38,141 nt of DNA, taken from positions 1-38,141 of the forward strand of contig CANQGQ010000018.1 of NCBI GenBank assembly GCA_947623305.1. Direction: 5' to 3'. How positions within the stretch are numbered: position 1 is the stretch's first letter; every line of letters starts with the position of its first letter. Source of the stretch: an uncultured Alistipes sp. Its GTDB lineage: Bacteria > Bacteroidota > Bacteroidia > Bacteroidales > Rikenellaceae. A program made the position numbers and the translations under genes. Positions 1 to 8,806 of this stretch are shown here, one piece after another. The notes under the pieces were generated by a model. That model was given only the letters and a program-made list of their open reading frames with translations. It did no database searches and was not told where the DNA came from.

Positions 1-144
1 GGCATCCAGTTCGACCTTGCAGAGAAACGGACATTCGGCGACATGGAGCAGACCGGAAAGACCAACATCGTCGACGTCCTTACCCTCCTGCTCAACTATA
101 AATACGCATCCGACCATGCTAAAAAAACTGATAAATCTGATTAA
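1..144 (+). CDS. Partial prophage protein, C-terminal end
   Basis: An open frame enters from the left edge and ends at a TAA at 142-144, giving 47 residues of a C-terminus that ends in a Lys/Asp-rich tail. Its last 29 bases overlap the start of the next gene, which is typical of packed phage structural genes. I do not recognise the family. Placement next to tail genes suggests a head-tail or tail protein, but this is inferred from position only. Confidence 0.55.
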   Translation, partial: GIQFDLAEKRTFGDMEQTGKTNIVDVLTLLLNYKYASDHAKKTDKSD

Positions 145-574
145 ATACTGCGAAACTGTTGCAGACGACATGCCCGATGTTCCGCAACCCTTCGTCGTCG
201 CAGACAAGGAGCAGGGAACGACGGCACTCAATACCCCCGCCATCGCGGGGCCGCAGGTGGTCATCGCGCTGCCGCTTGCCTCGCTTACCGGAGACTGCGA
301 TAATCCGACCGGCTCTTATACCGTGGTGATTTTCGCGTTGGAGAAGGGATTGGAGCAGACCGGCACACGCCCGCGACACGTCGCCCAATACTTGGAAACG
401 GCCGGACTGCTGGGGCGTCTGCTCGGAAAGTTTCTGACCGACATGGGCGATTCATCGGCGGGTCGCAGCTGCCCGATTTTGATCGGAATGGAAGTCTCCG
501 AATGTATCATCGCCCCCGAAGCCGGAATCTTCGGCGGCTGGAACGGCTATTCGGCAACGCTGACACTCAAATAA
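116..574 (+). CDS. Prophage structural protein, unknown family
   Basis: A 152-residue protein that I do not assign to a known family. The frame is open further upstream, but the ATG at 116 (MLKKLINLIKYCE) was chosen because the upstream part overlaps the preceding frame and has an unnatural Ser/Thr/Arg-rich composition. There is no signal peptide and no clear membrane segment. The C-terminal half has alternating hydrophobic strands and a Gly-rich end (GIFGGWNGYSATLTLK), compatible with a beta-rich virion protein. It is followed by a hairpin terminator at about 608. Its location upstream of the tape measure gene points to the tail module; this is an inference. Confidence 0.6.
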   Translation: MLKKLINLIKYCETVADDMPDVPQPFVVADKEQGTTALNTPAIAGPQVVIALPLASLTGDCDNPTGSYTVVIFALEKGLEQTGTRPRHVAQYLETAGLLGRLLGKFLTDMGDSSAGRSCPILIGMEVSECIIAPEAGIFGGWNGYSATLTLK

Positions 575-597
575 CGATTCTCCATCGTTTTTCGTGC

Positions 598-628
598 AAA
601 AAAAATCGGGAACCCTAAAAGGGCTCCC
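598..628. terminator. Hairpin terminator between prophage gene and hicB remnant
   Basis: GGGAaCCCT at 608-616 can pair with AGGGcTCCC at 620-628 across a short A loop. An eight-base A run at 598-605 becomes a U run on the minus strand, so it fits best as the terminator of the leftward hicB transcript. It probably also slows the rightward transcript ending at 574. Confidence 0.6.
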
Positions 629-754
629 TTCCATCCTTTTTATAGTGCAGATATCGAAACCTGCCGATACGGGCACTTTCTGATGGTGCAAATGTAATAT
701 CAAATTCTTGTTTTGCGATTATATAAATTGTATGGATTCTCATTTTTGCTATAA

Positions 755-1133
755 TTAGACAAACCTCACAGTCGATATTTCACTCCCGAAACTATGCAAA
801 CGAGATTCTATCTTTTCGATAGTGGCTTTACTTGGTTTGCGTACTCCATTGATGTAATGGCTCAACTGCCGCTGATTTATACCGGTAATTCGGCCTAATC
901 CTGCCAATGTAAAAGCATAGGCATATTGCTGTAAAAACGATGCAGCATCATATTTATATTCTATTTCAATATCCGGAAACTCTTTTCCCTCCTCTTTGTA
1001 ATACTCACGCATTTCATCGATTGAGTTTTTAAAGTCCGTAATTGCTTCTGCGACCGTCTTTCCGTCGCCGACTGCTCCGAACGGTACGCCATCATTGGCA
1101 ATATAAATGCTGAATGTCCCGTTTGCTCCAAAA
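755..1133 (-). pseudogene. HicB-type antitoxin, 5' end missing
   Basis: The translation reads GANGTFSIYIANDG, GDGKTVAEAITDFKNSIDEM, then YDAASFLQQYAYAFTLAGL and ITGINQRQLSHYINGVRKPS. This is the partial RNase H-like fold followed by a C-terminal helix-turn-helix typical of HicB antitoxins. HicB normally binds the HicA mRNA-cleaving toxin and represses the operon. The homologous reading starts abruptly around 1133. Upstream in that frame there is no ATG, GTG or TTG before a stop, so about ten N-terminal residues are missing. No hicA gene is next to it. An internal ATG at 1012 could yield an 85-residue HTH-only protein. The opposite strand just beyond 1133 is coding-like for the prophage, so this looks like a cassette scar inside the tail operon. 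Confidence 0.65.
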
Positions 1134-1134
1134 G

Positions 1135-1209
1135 ATGATCGCCGATTTCGAGACCATGATCGGTCGGCATTATGCCAGTTTACTTATAAAAGCCAAAGGC
1201 AATGAATAA
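1135..1209 (+). CDS. Short prophage ORF or 3' remnant
   Basis: A 24-codon frame (MIADFETMIGRHYASLLIKA, then KGNE) ends at a TAA overlapping the start of the next gene (ATG at 1202). It begins exactly where the hicB homology ends on the other strand. It may therefore be the surviving 3' end of a longer phage gene cut by the hicB cassette, or simply a tiny ORF. Unknown function. Confidence 0.3.
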   Translation: MIADFETMIGRHYASLLIKAKGNE

Positions 1210-1468
1210 GCCGATTATCGAGGAGCAAGCCGCCCAGTTGGCAGCTAACCCCAAACTCATGCGCGCTTATCGTTGCATCAGAGAAGCACACGAAAACATC
1301 GCGGATTATATGGATTGTGAATATCGGAGATACGGGAAACAGAACGGTGAACTCATATGGAAGATATTCAATGAACTGGATGGTGTACTACCGAATTTTT
1401 GGCCGAATCTTGCTGAATTGATTGTAGCAGACATCAATGCAAACATCAACGAGAAAGACGAACGATAA
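1202..1468 (+). CDS. Small acidic prophage protein
   Basis: An 88-residue protein of unknown family, rich in Glu, Asp and Asn and predicted mostly helical (for example LMRAYRCIREAHENIADYMD). The ATG at 1202 overlaps the stop of the preceding short frame, which supports translational coupling. It is followed within 25 bases by a strong terminator. In siphovirus genomes a small helical protein at this place, just ahead of the tape measure, is often a tail assembly chaperone. That role is an inference from position, not from a motif. Confidence 0.6.
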   Translation: MNKPIIEEQAAQLAANPKLMRAYRCIREAHENIADYMDCEYRRYGKQNGELIWKIFNELDGVLPNFWPNLAELIVADINANINEKDER

Positions 1469-1491
1469 AAAGCATTGATGTCTTCCCTATC

Positions 1492-1524
1492 AAAAATCCC
1501 GACCTTTCATAGGTCGGGATTTTT
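1492..1524. terminator. Strong bidirectional hairpin terminator
   Basis: A perfect 14-base inverted repeat (arms 1492-1505 and 1511-1524, core ATCCCGACCT / AGGTCGGGAT) with a 5-base loop, flanked by A and T runs on both sides. It separates the small acidic gene from the next tail gene. Confidence 0.85.
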
Positions 1525-1536
1525 GTCCTTTTATAA

Positions 1537-1556
1537 CCGCCTTCGGGCGGCTATTT
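1537..1556 (+). terminator. Second terminator with TTCG tetraloop
   Basis: CCGCC-TTCG-GGCGG at 1537-1550 followed by CTATTTTTG. The UUCG tetraloop is very stable. It lies directly after the first terminator, so the two act in tandem. The tape measure operon therefore needs its own promoter or antitermination; I see no consensus promoter in the short gap. Confidence 0.7.
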
Positions 1557-1576
1557 TTGTCGCAAACCGGACGCAC

Positions 1577-1960
1577 ATGGCATCACTTGTCGAAGAACAT
1601 TTCATCCGCGAAACGCTGGAAGCGGCGGCGGTACATATCTACAAAGACCAGACGGAGGCCATCCAACAGGCTGTCAGCTCCGCATCTACGGGGCATCTGC
1701 TCCGTAACCGTTTTTTCAACGTCGGAGACACGACCATCGAACACCGACATCCCGTCTACGAACGGTTCCTTGACATGAAAAAACTCCAACGCAACGGCAA
1801 GGTCGTGAAACGCACGCCGCAGCATATCCACAACCGCTTCATGTGGGGGCTCTACCTCCGCATCCAAGACCGGCTGATGTACGGGCTGACGGAGGACGTC
1901 CGCCAGCGGATACGCACTTCTCTCGGCATCGACAAACAGCAGAATACCACCCAGAAATAA
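1577..1960 (+). CDS. Prophage tail-region protein, unknown family
   Basis: A 127-residue protein. The frame is open back to 1475, but that stretch runs through both terminators, so the ATG at 1577 (MASLVEEHFIRETLEAAAVH) is the sensible start. It is helical and basic in the middle (MKKLQRNGKVVKRTPQHIHN) and has an aromatic patch (RFMWGLYLRIQDRLMYGL). No family is recognised. The stop lies six bases before the tape measure start, so the two are cotranscribed. Genes at this place often encode tail completion or assembly proteins; here that is only a guess. Confidence 0.7.
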   Translation: MASLVEEHFIRETLEAAAVHIYKDQTEAIQQAVSSASTGHLLRNRFFNVGDTTIEHRHPVYERFLDMKKLQRNGKVVKRTPQHIHNRFMWGLYLRIQDRLMYGLTEDVRQRIRTSLGIDKQQNTTQK

Positions 1961-1966
1961 TTCGAC

Positions 1967-4900
1967 ATGGCACGCAAAATCAAAGAGGAAGAACTCCGGC
2001 TGAATATCGTTGTCAACGGCGACCCCGTCCGCAAGGAGATCGCCGAACTGATGGCCAAGAACCGCCAGCTCAAAGCGACGAACGACGATTTGGAACGTTC
2101 GCAGAAAAAACTGGCGGCTGTCGGCAAGAAAGACACGGAAGAGTACCGTGCGCTTACCCGCCAGATCGACGCAAACAAAGCCGCTATGGCAGGGAATCGC
2201 GGTCAGATAGACAAACTGACCGCTAAACTGAAAGTGAACGATCTGACGATCGCCGAACTGAATCGCCGCATCAAAGACCTGTCGTACAACTGGAAGAAGT
2301 TCGACCCGAAGTCCGACGAGTGGAAGCAATGCAACGCCGAACTGATGCAGCTAAAAACCCGTCTGGCCGAGCTGAAAGGCAAAACCGACAGCGTACAGAG
2401 CGCATGGGGCAAGATGACCTCCGGCTATTCTGCGATGATCGGAAAGCTCATGGTTGGATATGCCGCGGTTCGAGGGTTCTTCAACCTTTTCGCAGGCGGA
2501 TTCCGGAAAATCAAGGAGTTCGAGCAGGCGAACGTCAATCTGTCGACGATTCTCGGCGTGCACGTCTCGAAGATGACCGCACTCACGAAGTCGGCCCTCG
2601 AACTCGGTCGCACGACCGAATACACGGCGTCGCAGGTTACGAACTTACAGACGGAGCTGGCGAAACTGGGATACGGTCAAACCCAGATTCTTCAAATGAC
2701 GAAACCCGTGTTGCAATTCGCAACGGCCGTCGGGGCGGAGCTGCCGGAAGCGGCGGCGCTGGCCGGTGCGACGCTGCGGGCATTCGATAAGGATGCGACC
2801 GATGCGGACGATGTACTGGCTACGATGGCCGTCGCGACAAACAAGTCCGCCCTCTCCTTCGCCTATCTTCAAACCTCGATGTCGATTGTCGCACCGGTGG
2901 CGAAAACATTCGGATTCGACGTCAAAGATACGATCGCCCTGCTCGGTACGCTGGCGAATAGCGGATTCGACGCATCGAGTGCGGCGACCGCCACGAGAAA
3001 CATTTTGCTCAATCTGGCGGACGCGAACGGCAAGCTGGCCAAAGAACTCGGGAAACCCGTGAAGACGCTGCCCGATCTGATCGCCGGACTGCGGAAATTG
3101 GATGAAAAAGGCGTGAACTTGGCGAAGACGCTCGAACTGACGGACAAACGCAGCGTCGCGGCGTTCAACACGTTCCTGCGGGGAGCCGGCGCAATGGGCG
3201 AACTTCGGGGCAATCTGGAAGACGTCGATGGCGAACTCGAGCGCATCAGCGAAGAACGTCTGCAAACGGTCGAGGGCTCGATTAAAATTCTGGAAAGCAC
3301 GTGGGAGGGATTCGTGCTGACTTTCTACAACAGCAAAGGAACGCTGAAATCGGTCATTGATTTTATCACGTCGGGAATCACTGGTATTACGAACTTGCTC
3401 AATCCGGATGCTGTCGTTGATGGGCTTAAAAGCGATTTCCTCGACGAAATGATGGCGAAATACGATAAAGAGGGCGAAGCCGGTTTGAAGAGACACATCG
3501 CCACCGGATTGCAATACTGGACACAGAAATACGAAGCCGCGAAAAAAGAACACCAGCGCTTCATGGGCGTTACTGGAAAAGGCGAGTTCGATCGAATGCA
3601 GAATTTTCTCAAAGCATTCACGGCTGCCGGCAACGAAGCGCTGGAGCGGATACCGCAACTGAAAGCAGAAGAGGCCACGCGAAAAGAACGCGAAGCCGAA
3701 GAGAAAGCGAACCAGGAAAGGCAGCGTCAGCAAGAGGCAGCGGCGGCAGCTTACAAGGCGCTCGATGAAAAAGAGATCGCCGAACGTCTTGCCATCAAAA
3801 GAAAATATCTGAACGGTGCGATCGCGACCGAAGAAGAATACAATGCCCGGCTGTTGCAGCTCAATATCGACGCACTCAAAAAACGCATCCAGTCCGGCCA
3901 AGTCAAAGGCAAGGAGCGGCTCACGATGGAAGAACAGCTTACGACGCTGTTGCTGCAACAGAAAAAACAGGAGCAGGAGCGGCTCGACAAAATCGAGGAT
4001 GCCCGTATCAAAGCCATCGCAGACGCAACAGAAAAAGAAAATGCCGAATATGCCCGCCGCTGTCGGAAAGCGCAAGGCAATACCCAATTACTCGAACAAC
4101 TCGAAGCCCAGCACAAACGGAATCTTGCGAAAATCCAACTCGACAGAATCGACACAGCCATCGCCAATGACGAAGCCGCGTACAAAAGAAGCATGCAGAA
4201 TCTCAAAAGCCAACAGGCCTCCGAGCTCTTGGCGTTTACCGGTACGGCTGCAGCAAAAAAGCGTCTACGCAAACAGCACCACGAAGAACAGCTCAACCTC
4301 GAAGCGCAATACGCGAGTGAAATGGCGAAGAAGCTCCAAGAGTTGCTGGACAACGGCAACTTCGAGGGGTTTTCTTTGGATAGCGCGATCCTTTCCGACG
4401 AGGAGAAAAACAAACTTCGGCAAAAGCTCCTCGAAGTAAAAGAGATGCTCGTGTCGATCGGCATCGAGGTGAAAAATCTGCATGATGGGGAGCTGAATGC
4501 AGTCAATGGCACGAAGGATTTACTCGGTTTTTCTTTGGACGATTGGGTGAAACTATTCGAGAATCTTGAACAAGGAAAAATCGGCGTGCAAGAGATTGCG
4601 ATGGCCCTCTCGGCGATGGCGAATATCTATGCGACGTACGACAAATTCGCAACTGCCAGCGAAAACCGGCAACTCAAACAGTTCAAAAAGGCCAACGACC
4701 AAAAGAAAAAAGACCTCCAACGCCGTCTCGACGCGGGGATTATCAACCAAGAACAATACAACACAAGAGTCGAACAGCTTGATGAATCCTACGAAGCCAA
4801 ACAGGAAGAACTTCAACTCAAACAGGCCCGCCGACAGAAAGCCTTGTCGATTACGGACGCCATCATCAATACAGCAGTAGGTGCGACAGCCGCATATAAA

Positions 4901-5500
4901 CTGGGGCCTATAATCGGCCCTATTTTGGCCGCTATGATTTCAGCAATGGGCGCCGCACAGGTAGCACTTATTGCTGCGCAACCCATCGCCGGCGCCGAAG
5001 CGGGCGGTTTTCCGGTCGAACGGGCGCAGGACGGCAAACGGTTCAACGCATCGGTCGAACCCGACAAACGCGGTTACGTCGATCGTCCGACCGTGCTCGT
5101 AGGCGAGAACGGCATGGAATACGTCATCCCGAACGAAGCCATGCAGAACCCTACGGCCGTGCCCATCATCGACACGTTCGAAGCGGTGCGCCGGCGCGGA
5201 CGGTTGCGCGATTTCGATTTTTCGCAGGTGCTGCCGACACTCTATGCGGTACCCGGACGGGCCGTCGGCGGCCGACTATTCCCGACCTCGAATGCTTCGT
5301 TGCCGGACAACATTGCATACGACACTTCGACCACACAATATATCGGGTATCTCAAAGAAATTATCTACTTACTGAAATGCCTCGATAAAAAGGCAGACAA
5401 CCCGACGCCTGCTGTTTTTTCGATGCTCGGCCGCGGCGGATTCGTGGAAGAGTACAACAAATACCTCAAACTTAAACGTAACGGACAATTAGGAATTTAA
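1967..5500 (+). CDS. Phage tail tape measure protein
   Basis: At 1177 residues this is the longest gene of the module. Tape measure proteins span the tail tube, set its length and help DNA exit. Residues about 5-150 are charged heptad-rich coiled coil (KNRQLKATNDDLERSQKKLA). A hydrophobic stretch (LMVGYAAVRGFFNLFAGG) follows near 160-180, then the TP901-type core (TTEYTASQVTNLQTELAKLG; SFAYLQTSMSIVAPVAKTFG). A long Lys/Glu/Gln-rich coiled coil occupies about 570-760. A second hydrophobic hairpin (KLGPIIGPILAAMISAMGAA) lies near 980-1020. The C-terminus is globular. The next gene starts six bases after the stop. Function is confident from length and architecture; exact family assignment is not checked. 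Confidence 0.92.
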   Translation: MARKIKEEELRLNIVVNGDPVRKEIAELMAKNRQLKATNDDLERSQKKLAAVGKKDTEEYRALTRQIDANKAAMAGNRGQIDKLTAKLKVNDLTIAELNRRIKDLSYNWKKFDPKSDEWKQCNAELMQLKTRLAELKGKTDSVQSAWGKMTSGYSAMIGKLMVGYAAVRGFFNLFAGGFRKIKEFEQANVNLSTILGVHVSKMTALTKSALELGRTTEYTASQVTNLQTELAKLGYGQTQILQMTKPVLQFATAVGAELPEAAALAGATLRAFDKDATDADDVLATMAVATNKSALSFAYLQTSMSIVAPVAKTFGFDVKDTIALLGTLANSGFDASSAATATRNILLNLADANGKLAKELGKPVKTLPDLIAGLRKLDEKGVNLAKTLELTDKRSVAAFNTFLRGAGAMGELRGNLEDVDGELERISEERLQTVEGSIKILESTWEGFVLTFYNSKGTLKSVIDFITSGITGITNLLNPDAVVDGLKSDFLDEMMAKYDKEGEAGLKRHIATGLQYWTQKYEAAKKEHQRFMGVTGKGEFDRMQNFLKAFTAAGNEALERIPQLKAEEATRKEREAEEKANQERQRQQEAAAAAYKALDEKEIAERLAIKRKYLNGAIATEEEYNARLLQLNIDALKKRIQSGQVKGKERLTMEEQLTTLLLQQKKQEQERLDKIEDARIKAIADATEKENAEYARRCRKAQGNTQLLEQLEAQHKRNLAKIQLDRIDTAIANDEAAYKRSMQNLKSQQASELLAFTGTAAAKKRLRKQHHEEQLNLEAQYASEMAKKLQELLDNGNFEGFSLDSAILSDEEKNKLRQKLLEVKEMLVSIGIEVKNLHDGELNAVNGTKDLLGFSLDDWVKLFENLEQGKIGVQEIAMALSAMANIYATYDKFATASENRQLKQFKKANDQKKKDLQRRLDAGIINQEQYNTRVEQLDESYEAKQEELQLKQARRQKALSITDAIINTAVGATAAYKLGPIIGPILAAMISAMGAAQVALIAAQPIAGAEAGGFPVERAQDGKRFNASVEPDKRGYVDRPTVLVGENGMEYVIPNEAMQNPTAVPIIDTFEAVRRRGRLRDFDFSQVLPTLYAVPGRAVGGRLFPTSNASLPDNIAYDTSTTQYIGYLKEIIYLLKCLDKKADNPTPAVFSMLGRGGFVEEYNKYLKLKRNGQLGI

Positions 5501-5506
5501 TCGAAA

Positions 5507-7237
5507 ATGATTGCATTCATTACATCGACCGGAGTTGAAATAGATCTCCTGCCGAATCAAGAAATAGCACTGACGATCGAAAATGCGTTTTTATCGAGTG
5601 ATCGTATTCCCGTTGCATGGACGACAGACATCGAGTTGGCCCTTTCGGAAAAAAATCGCAGGCTTTTCGGGATTCCGGGTGCCATGCTGCTCGCACCGCA
5701 GAAAAGACAGGTCAATGTCGAAATGCGCATCGATGGGATTACCGTCATGTCGGGAAAGCTGAAATTAACGGGATGCGATTCTCAACGAATCAATGCTTCG
5801 TTCGTTGGGGTTGAAATCGAATCCTCACTAACCGGTTCGCTTAAAGACGTCCAGCTCGATAAATGGAATTTCGGCAAACTCGGAGAGTACGACGATAAAA
5901 CACTTTATAACGAAGTGATGACCGGAGCGGCCGACGGTACACGGGATGACTTTGCTACACCTTGCATGATTCGCGCCAGCGAGGAAGATACAGAGGAACC
6001 CTATATCGATTTGCCGACAGAATCTACGCGCGAAGCATGGGCGACGAAATTTCTCAATGCCAAAATCGGTACGTTTACCGTACCGGTCGTTCGGCTGAAA
6101 TACCTTCTGCAAAGAATTTGCGCCGACTACCGTATCGACGAAGAATTTGCAACCTATATCGATAAAATCGGCATCGTCGCGCCGTATCGGACGAACGGCA
6201 ACATTGCGGATTATCGAACCGGTTGTTTGGATAAAGACGAAAATGGAAATTTCATTCTCGATCTGGCATCGGGTATGCCGGACGTTTCAATCGAAGATTT
6301 CGTGAAGAATCTGCTAAATGTCTTTGCCGCTACCATCTATTTAACGCCGACAGAGAAACGGATCGTCGCGAATAAAACGATTATCGAAGATGCGGAGTTC
6401 ATCGACTGGACGAACCGAATCGGCGATGACTTCGAACAAGAATGCGAAGAGGAACAGCATTACGAATGTGGGTTTTCGGGTGTATCCGAAACGGAAATCA
6501 AAGAATCGGTCGTCGAATGCGAGCACGTGAACGAAGCCTTCAAACAGCCGGAGGACACGGTTGTCCACGCATCGGATACAGGAGATTATTATCGTGTTTT
6601 CAAAAAAACAGTCAGTCTGGGCCTTTCCTATGGTGAAAGCACGAAAAAAGACGTTACGGCACTCAAGCTGCTCAAGCAAGGCGGCATGGCCATGAAAAGC
6701 ACGTCGGCCGGTGATGCGAATGAAACGATTTCCGCGACAAGTAATTTTATTCCAGTCCGAAGTCTTCCCTACCTCATGCCCGCTTATGTTTCATGGGCTA
6801 TCAATACCGAAGAGTGCGTCGTTATACCGATTATCGAAATGCCGGAAGTGGGCGGCACTCGACCGACTTCTGTCTATTTCGGTACACTGGAAAACTCACT
6901 TTCGACCGCCGGTGGTTACACACCGAGAGTTCAGTTGACAAGCAACGGGTGCTACGGTGCCGGTGGCGATTTCCTTTCATCTTTCATGCTATCCGAAACC
7001 TCCTTATCCATGAATGGTGGGTTGCATAGGTTTCATGAACCGTACAAAAACTGGATCGAGAAAGAGAAAACGGTAACGAAAATCTCCGTCAATCTTACGG
7101 TTGCCGATCTTGCGAATCTTCAAATATGGAAGAAACGAATGATCTACAACCAGTTGTTTTTTATCAAAACGCTGGCAATTACCTGCTACACTTCGAAAAA
7201 CGGCATAACAGCCGAAGCTGATTTTATTCCCGCATAA
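5507..7237 (+). CDS. Probable distal tail / baseplate protein
   Basis: A 576-residue protein directly behind the tape measure, where siphoviruses encode the distal tail and tail-associated proteins. It is beta-rich with no signal peptide or membrane segment. The N-terminal part (MIAFITSTGVEIDLLPNQEI, LFGIPGAMLLAPQKRQVNVE) has the look of a small beta-sandwich. The middle holds an acidic cluster (FEQECEEEQHYECGFSG). The last part ends in a predicted strand region. I recognise no enzymatic motif. The role is inferred from gene order; it could equally be a baseplate hub protein. Confidence 0.7.
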   Translation: MIAFITSTGVEIDLLPNQEIALTIENAFLSSDRIPVAWTTDIELALSEKNRRLFGIPGAMLLAPQKRQVNVEMRIDGITVMSGKLKLTGCDSQRINASFVGVEIESSLTGSLKDVQLDKWNFGKLGEYDDKTLYNEVMTGAADGTRDDFATPCMIRASEEDTEEPYIDLPTESTREAWATKFLNAKIGTFTVPVVRLKYLLQRICADYRIDEEFATYIDKIGIVAPYRTNGNIADYRTGCLDKDENGNFILDLASGMPDVSIEDFVKNLLNVFAATIYLTPTEKRIVANKTIIEDAEFIDWTNRIGDDFEQECEEEQHYECGFSGVSETEIKESVVECEHVNEAFKQPEDTVVHASDTGDYYRVFKKTVSLGLSYGESTKKDVTALKLLKQGGMAMKSTSAGDANETISATSNFIPVRSLPYLMPAYVSWAINTEECVVIPIIEMPEVGGTRPTSVYFGTLENSLSTAGGYTPRVQLTSNGCYGAGGDFLSSFMLSETSLSMNGGLHRFHEPYKNWIEKEKTVTKISVNLTVADLANLQIWKKRMIYNQLFFIKTLAITCYTSKNGITAEADFIPA

Positions 7238-7705
7238 GTGTCCTTTCGCGTGTCCGCCGATCGGAATACTACGCAGATACTATTCGTTCTGGTCGATGCG
7301 CAAACCGGCGAAAAATCATACGACTTTGCTACCACCGTCAACGACTGCAAAGAATCGGGGTCGGATGGAGTTGAACGGAATCTGTTGATGCTCGGCGGCT
7401 CGGTATGGCTGGCCAAAAGGCGCTACCTCCTGCAACTGACGTACGACAAAACGGCCGAAGCATTCGATCCGATCGTATGCAATCTTCTGCCCAGCGGCGT
7501 GGCCCAAGCCACGGGCGACGATACGGACTGGGTGATGTCTCAAAAAGCAATTACCCGAGAACTGGCACAGGTGCGGACGGACTTCGCGGAAGGAGACCGA
7601 TTGACGCTCCAATCTGCAAACAGCCATACCGACACAACCGTTGCCGACGAAGCCAACAAACGAACGCAAGCCGATGCGGCGACGCTCTATATTATCACCG
7701 ACTAA
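7238..7705 (+). CDS. Prophage protein ahead of tail fibre (GTG start)
   Basis: A 155-residue protein. The only good start is the GTG at 7238, immediately after the TAA of the previous gene. The N-terminal half is beta-like. Residues about 80-125 (SGVAQATGDDTDWVMSQKAI) resemble the short collagen-free linkers found in tail fibre adaptors of Bacteroides phages, an impression only. The C-terminus is Ala/Asp/Thr-rich and helical. It sits 12 bases before the fibre-like gene. It may connect the baseplate to the fibre. Family unknown. Confidence 0.6.
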   Translation: MSFRVSADRNTTQILFVLVDAQTGEKSYDFATTVNDCKESGSDGVERNLLMLGGSVWLAKRRYLLQLTYDKTAEAFDPIVCNLLPSGVAQATGDDTDWVMSQKAITRELAQVRTDFAEGDRLTLQSANSHTDTTVADEANKRTQADAATLYIITD

Positions 7706-7717
7706 CGCATCTGGAAA

Positions 7718-8398
7718 ATGGCTATCTACAACGGAAACAAACTCGCGAAAAAACTTTACGTCGGCAATAAACAGGTGCGGGCGGTCTATGCCTGTTCGCA
7801 AAAGGTCTGGCCGTCGGTCGTACGAGTGGCGCGCGGCGTGAACTACGGCGCATGGACGTATGCCGATCCCGTGCGACGTCGGACGGTAACCCCGTGGGAG
7901 CAGGACATCTATTGCGACGATTCGGTCGGCGACGTTCGATACGGCGCGACCTCGACGCAGGAGGAGACGGCGACCACAGCCGTCGATTGGGACGGTTCGA
8001 CCTACTGGAACGGAGCATGCGGGACGGATTATTATTATGTGGATTATAAAAAAGTGCGCACCCGCTACACCTACAACGATGTTATACGATTTTCCGATTA
8101 CTTTAACGGCGGCAGTGGTTCGGTGCGCATCGAGGGTTCGTGCGGATGGGTTCGCGACTGGCGGGTTACGTCCGATTGGGCGAACAACGGTTATACCTGC
8201 AACGCTGCGGGCACGCGCGGCGCCTACGATTGTTCGGGCACCTACTGCGTGCGGTACAATCAACAGCAGCGCACGCTCTCATATTGTTTTCCCGACCTTT
8301 CCGGCAGCACCCAGACAAAAGTCGAGTATCGTGCCGGCAGCGAGAACTCCCGCGCCCAGGAGGACGGAAAGTGTGGGTACACGGCTATTCAATATTGA
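7718..8398 (+). CDS. Tail-fibre-like protein, first part, ends at in-frame TGA
   Basis: A 226-residue protein rich in Tyr, Trp, Gly, Ser, Thr and Cys. It has a short N-terminal anchor (MAIYNGNKLAKKLYVGNKQV) repeating the GN-K-LY pattern common at the base of Bacteroidales phage fibres. The rest is beta-strand-rich with many aromatic residues (TYWNGACGTDYYYVDYKKVR), as in receptor-binding proteins. The stop is TGA at 8396-8398. The same reading frame stays open beyond it for another 129 codons that have no normal start codon, so the gene was or is longer. A single TGG to TGA change would explain the stop; translational readthrough is the alternative. Confidence 0.65.
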   Translation: MAIYNGNKLAKKLYVGNKQVRAVYACSQKVWPSVVRVARGVNYGAWTYADPVRRRTVTPWEQDIYCDDSVGDVRYGATSTQEETATTAVDWDGSTYWNGACGTDYYYVDYKKVRTRYTYNDVIRFSDYFNGGSGSVRIEGSCGWVRDWRVTSDWANNGYTCNAAGTRGAYDCSGTYCVRYNQQQRTLSYCFPDLSGSTQTKVEYRAGSENSRAQEDGKCGYTAIQY

Positions 8399-8788
8399 TT
8401 GGTCGACCGGAATTCGAATTGGTATCTCGACCAAGCAAAACAGGACGGGCTCTCTGAAAGTAGAACCTACGGCAGTACCTCGACCTGGAACATAGTTGGG
8501 ACGTTTGGTTCAGGACAAGGTGCAGAATTAAAGTTTAATCTGAGAAAGGAAGGTTATTCAGGTAGCAATCTTGTCAGTACGGAAGATATATCCCATGCGG
8601 ACGTGGATATAGACATACCGGACGATTACAGTCAATATGTCGAATTTAGAGACGGGTCGAATGGCAAAGACTTCGACTTCTTATGGGTCGTTACCGATAA
8701 TAGGTATCGAGGTGTCGTAGACTGCACCGTAAGAATTTCTTACGGAAATTTGACCATGATAATTTATATTTCTGTAACATTTAATTGA
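8399..8788 (+). CDS. In-frame continuation of the tail-fibre-like gene
   Basis: 129 codons in the same frame as 7718-8398, starting directly after its TGA with a TTG. The peptide (LVDRNSNWYLDQAKQDGLSE ...) continues without any stop and ends in a strand-rich domain (DVDIDIPDDYSQYVEFRDGS; CTVRISYGNLTMIIYISVTF) that resembles BACON/Ig-like domains of phage fibres. There is no ribosome binding site or ATG, so independent translation from this TTG is unlikely. It is best read as the C-terminal domain of the fibre, either reached by readthrough or lost from the protein. Confidence 0.55.
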   Translation: MVDRNSNWYLDQAKQDGLSESRTYGSTSTWNIVGTFGSGQGAELKFNLRKEGYSGSNLVSTEDISHADVDIDIPDDYSQYVEFRDGSNGKDFDFLWVVTDNRYRGVVDCTVRISYGNLTMIIYISVTFN

Positions 8789-8806
8789 TAGGAACTGGAC
8801 GAGTCT

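Noticed and set aside
2645..4087. A 480-codon minus-strand frame opposite the tape measure gene
   Set aside because: Phe/Leu-rich antisense of a Lys/Glu-rich coiled coil, a common artefact.
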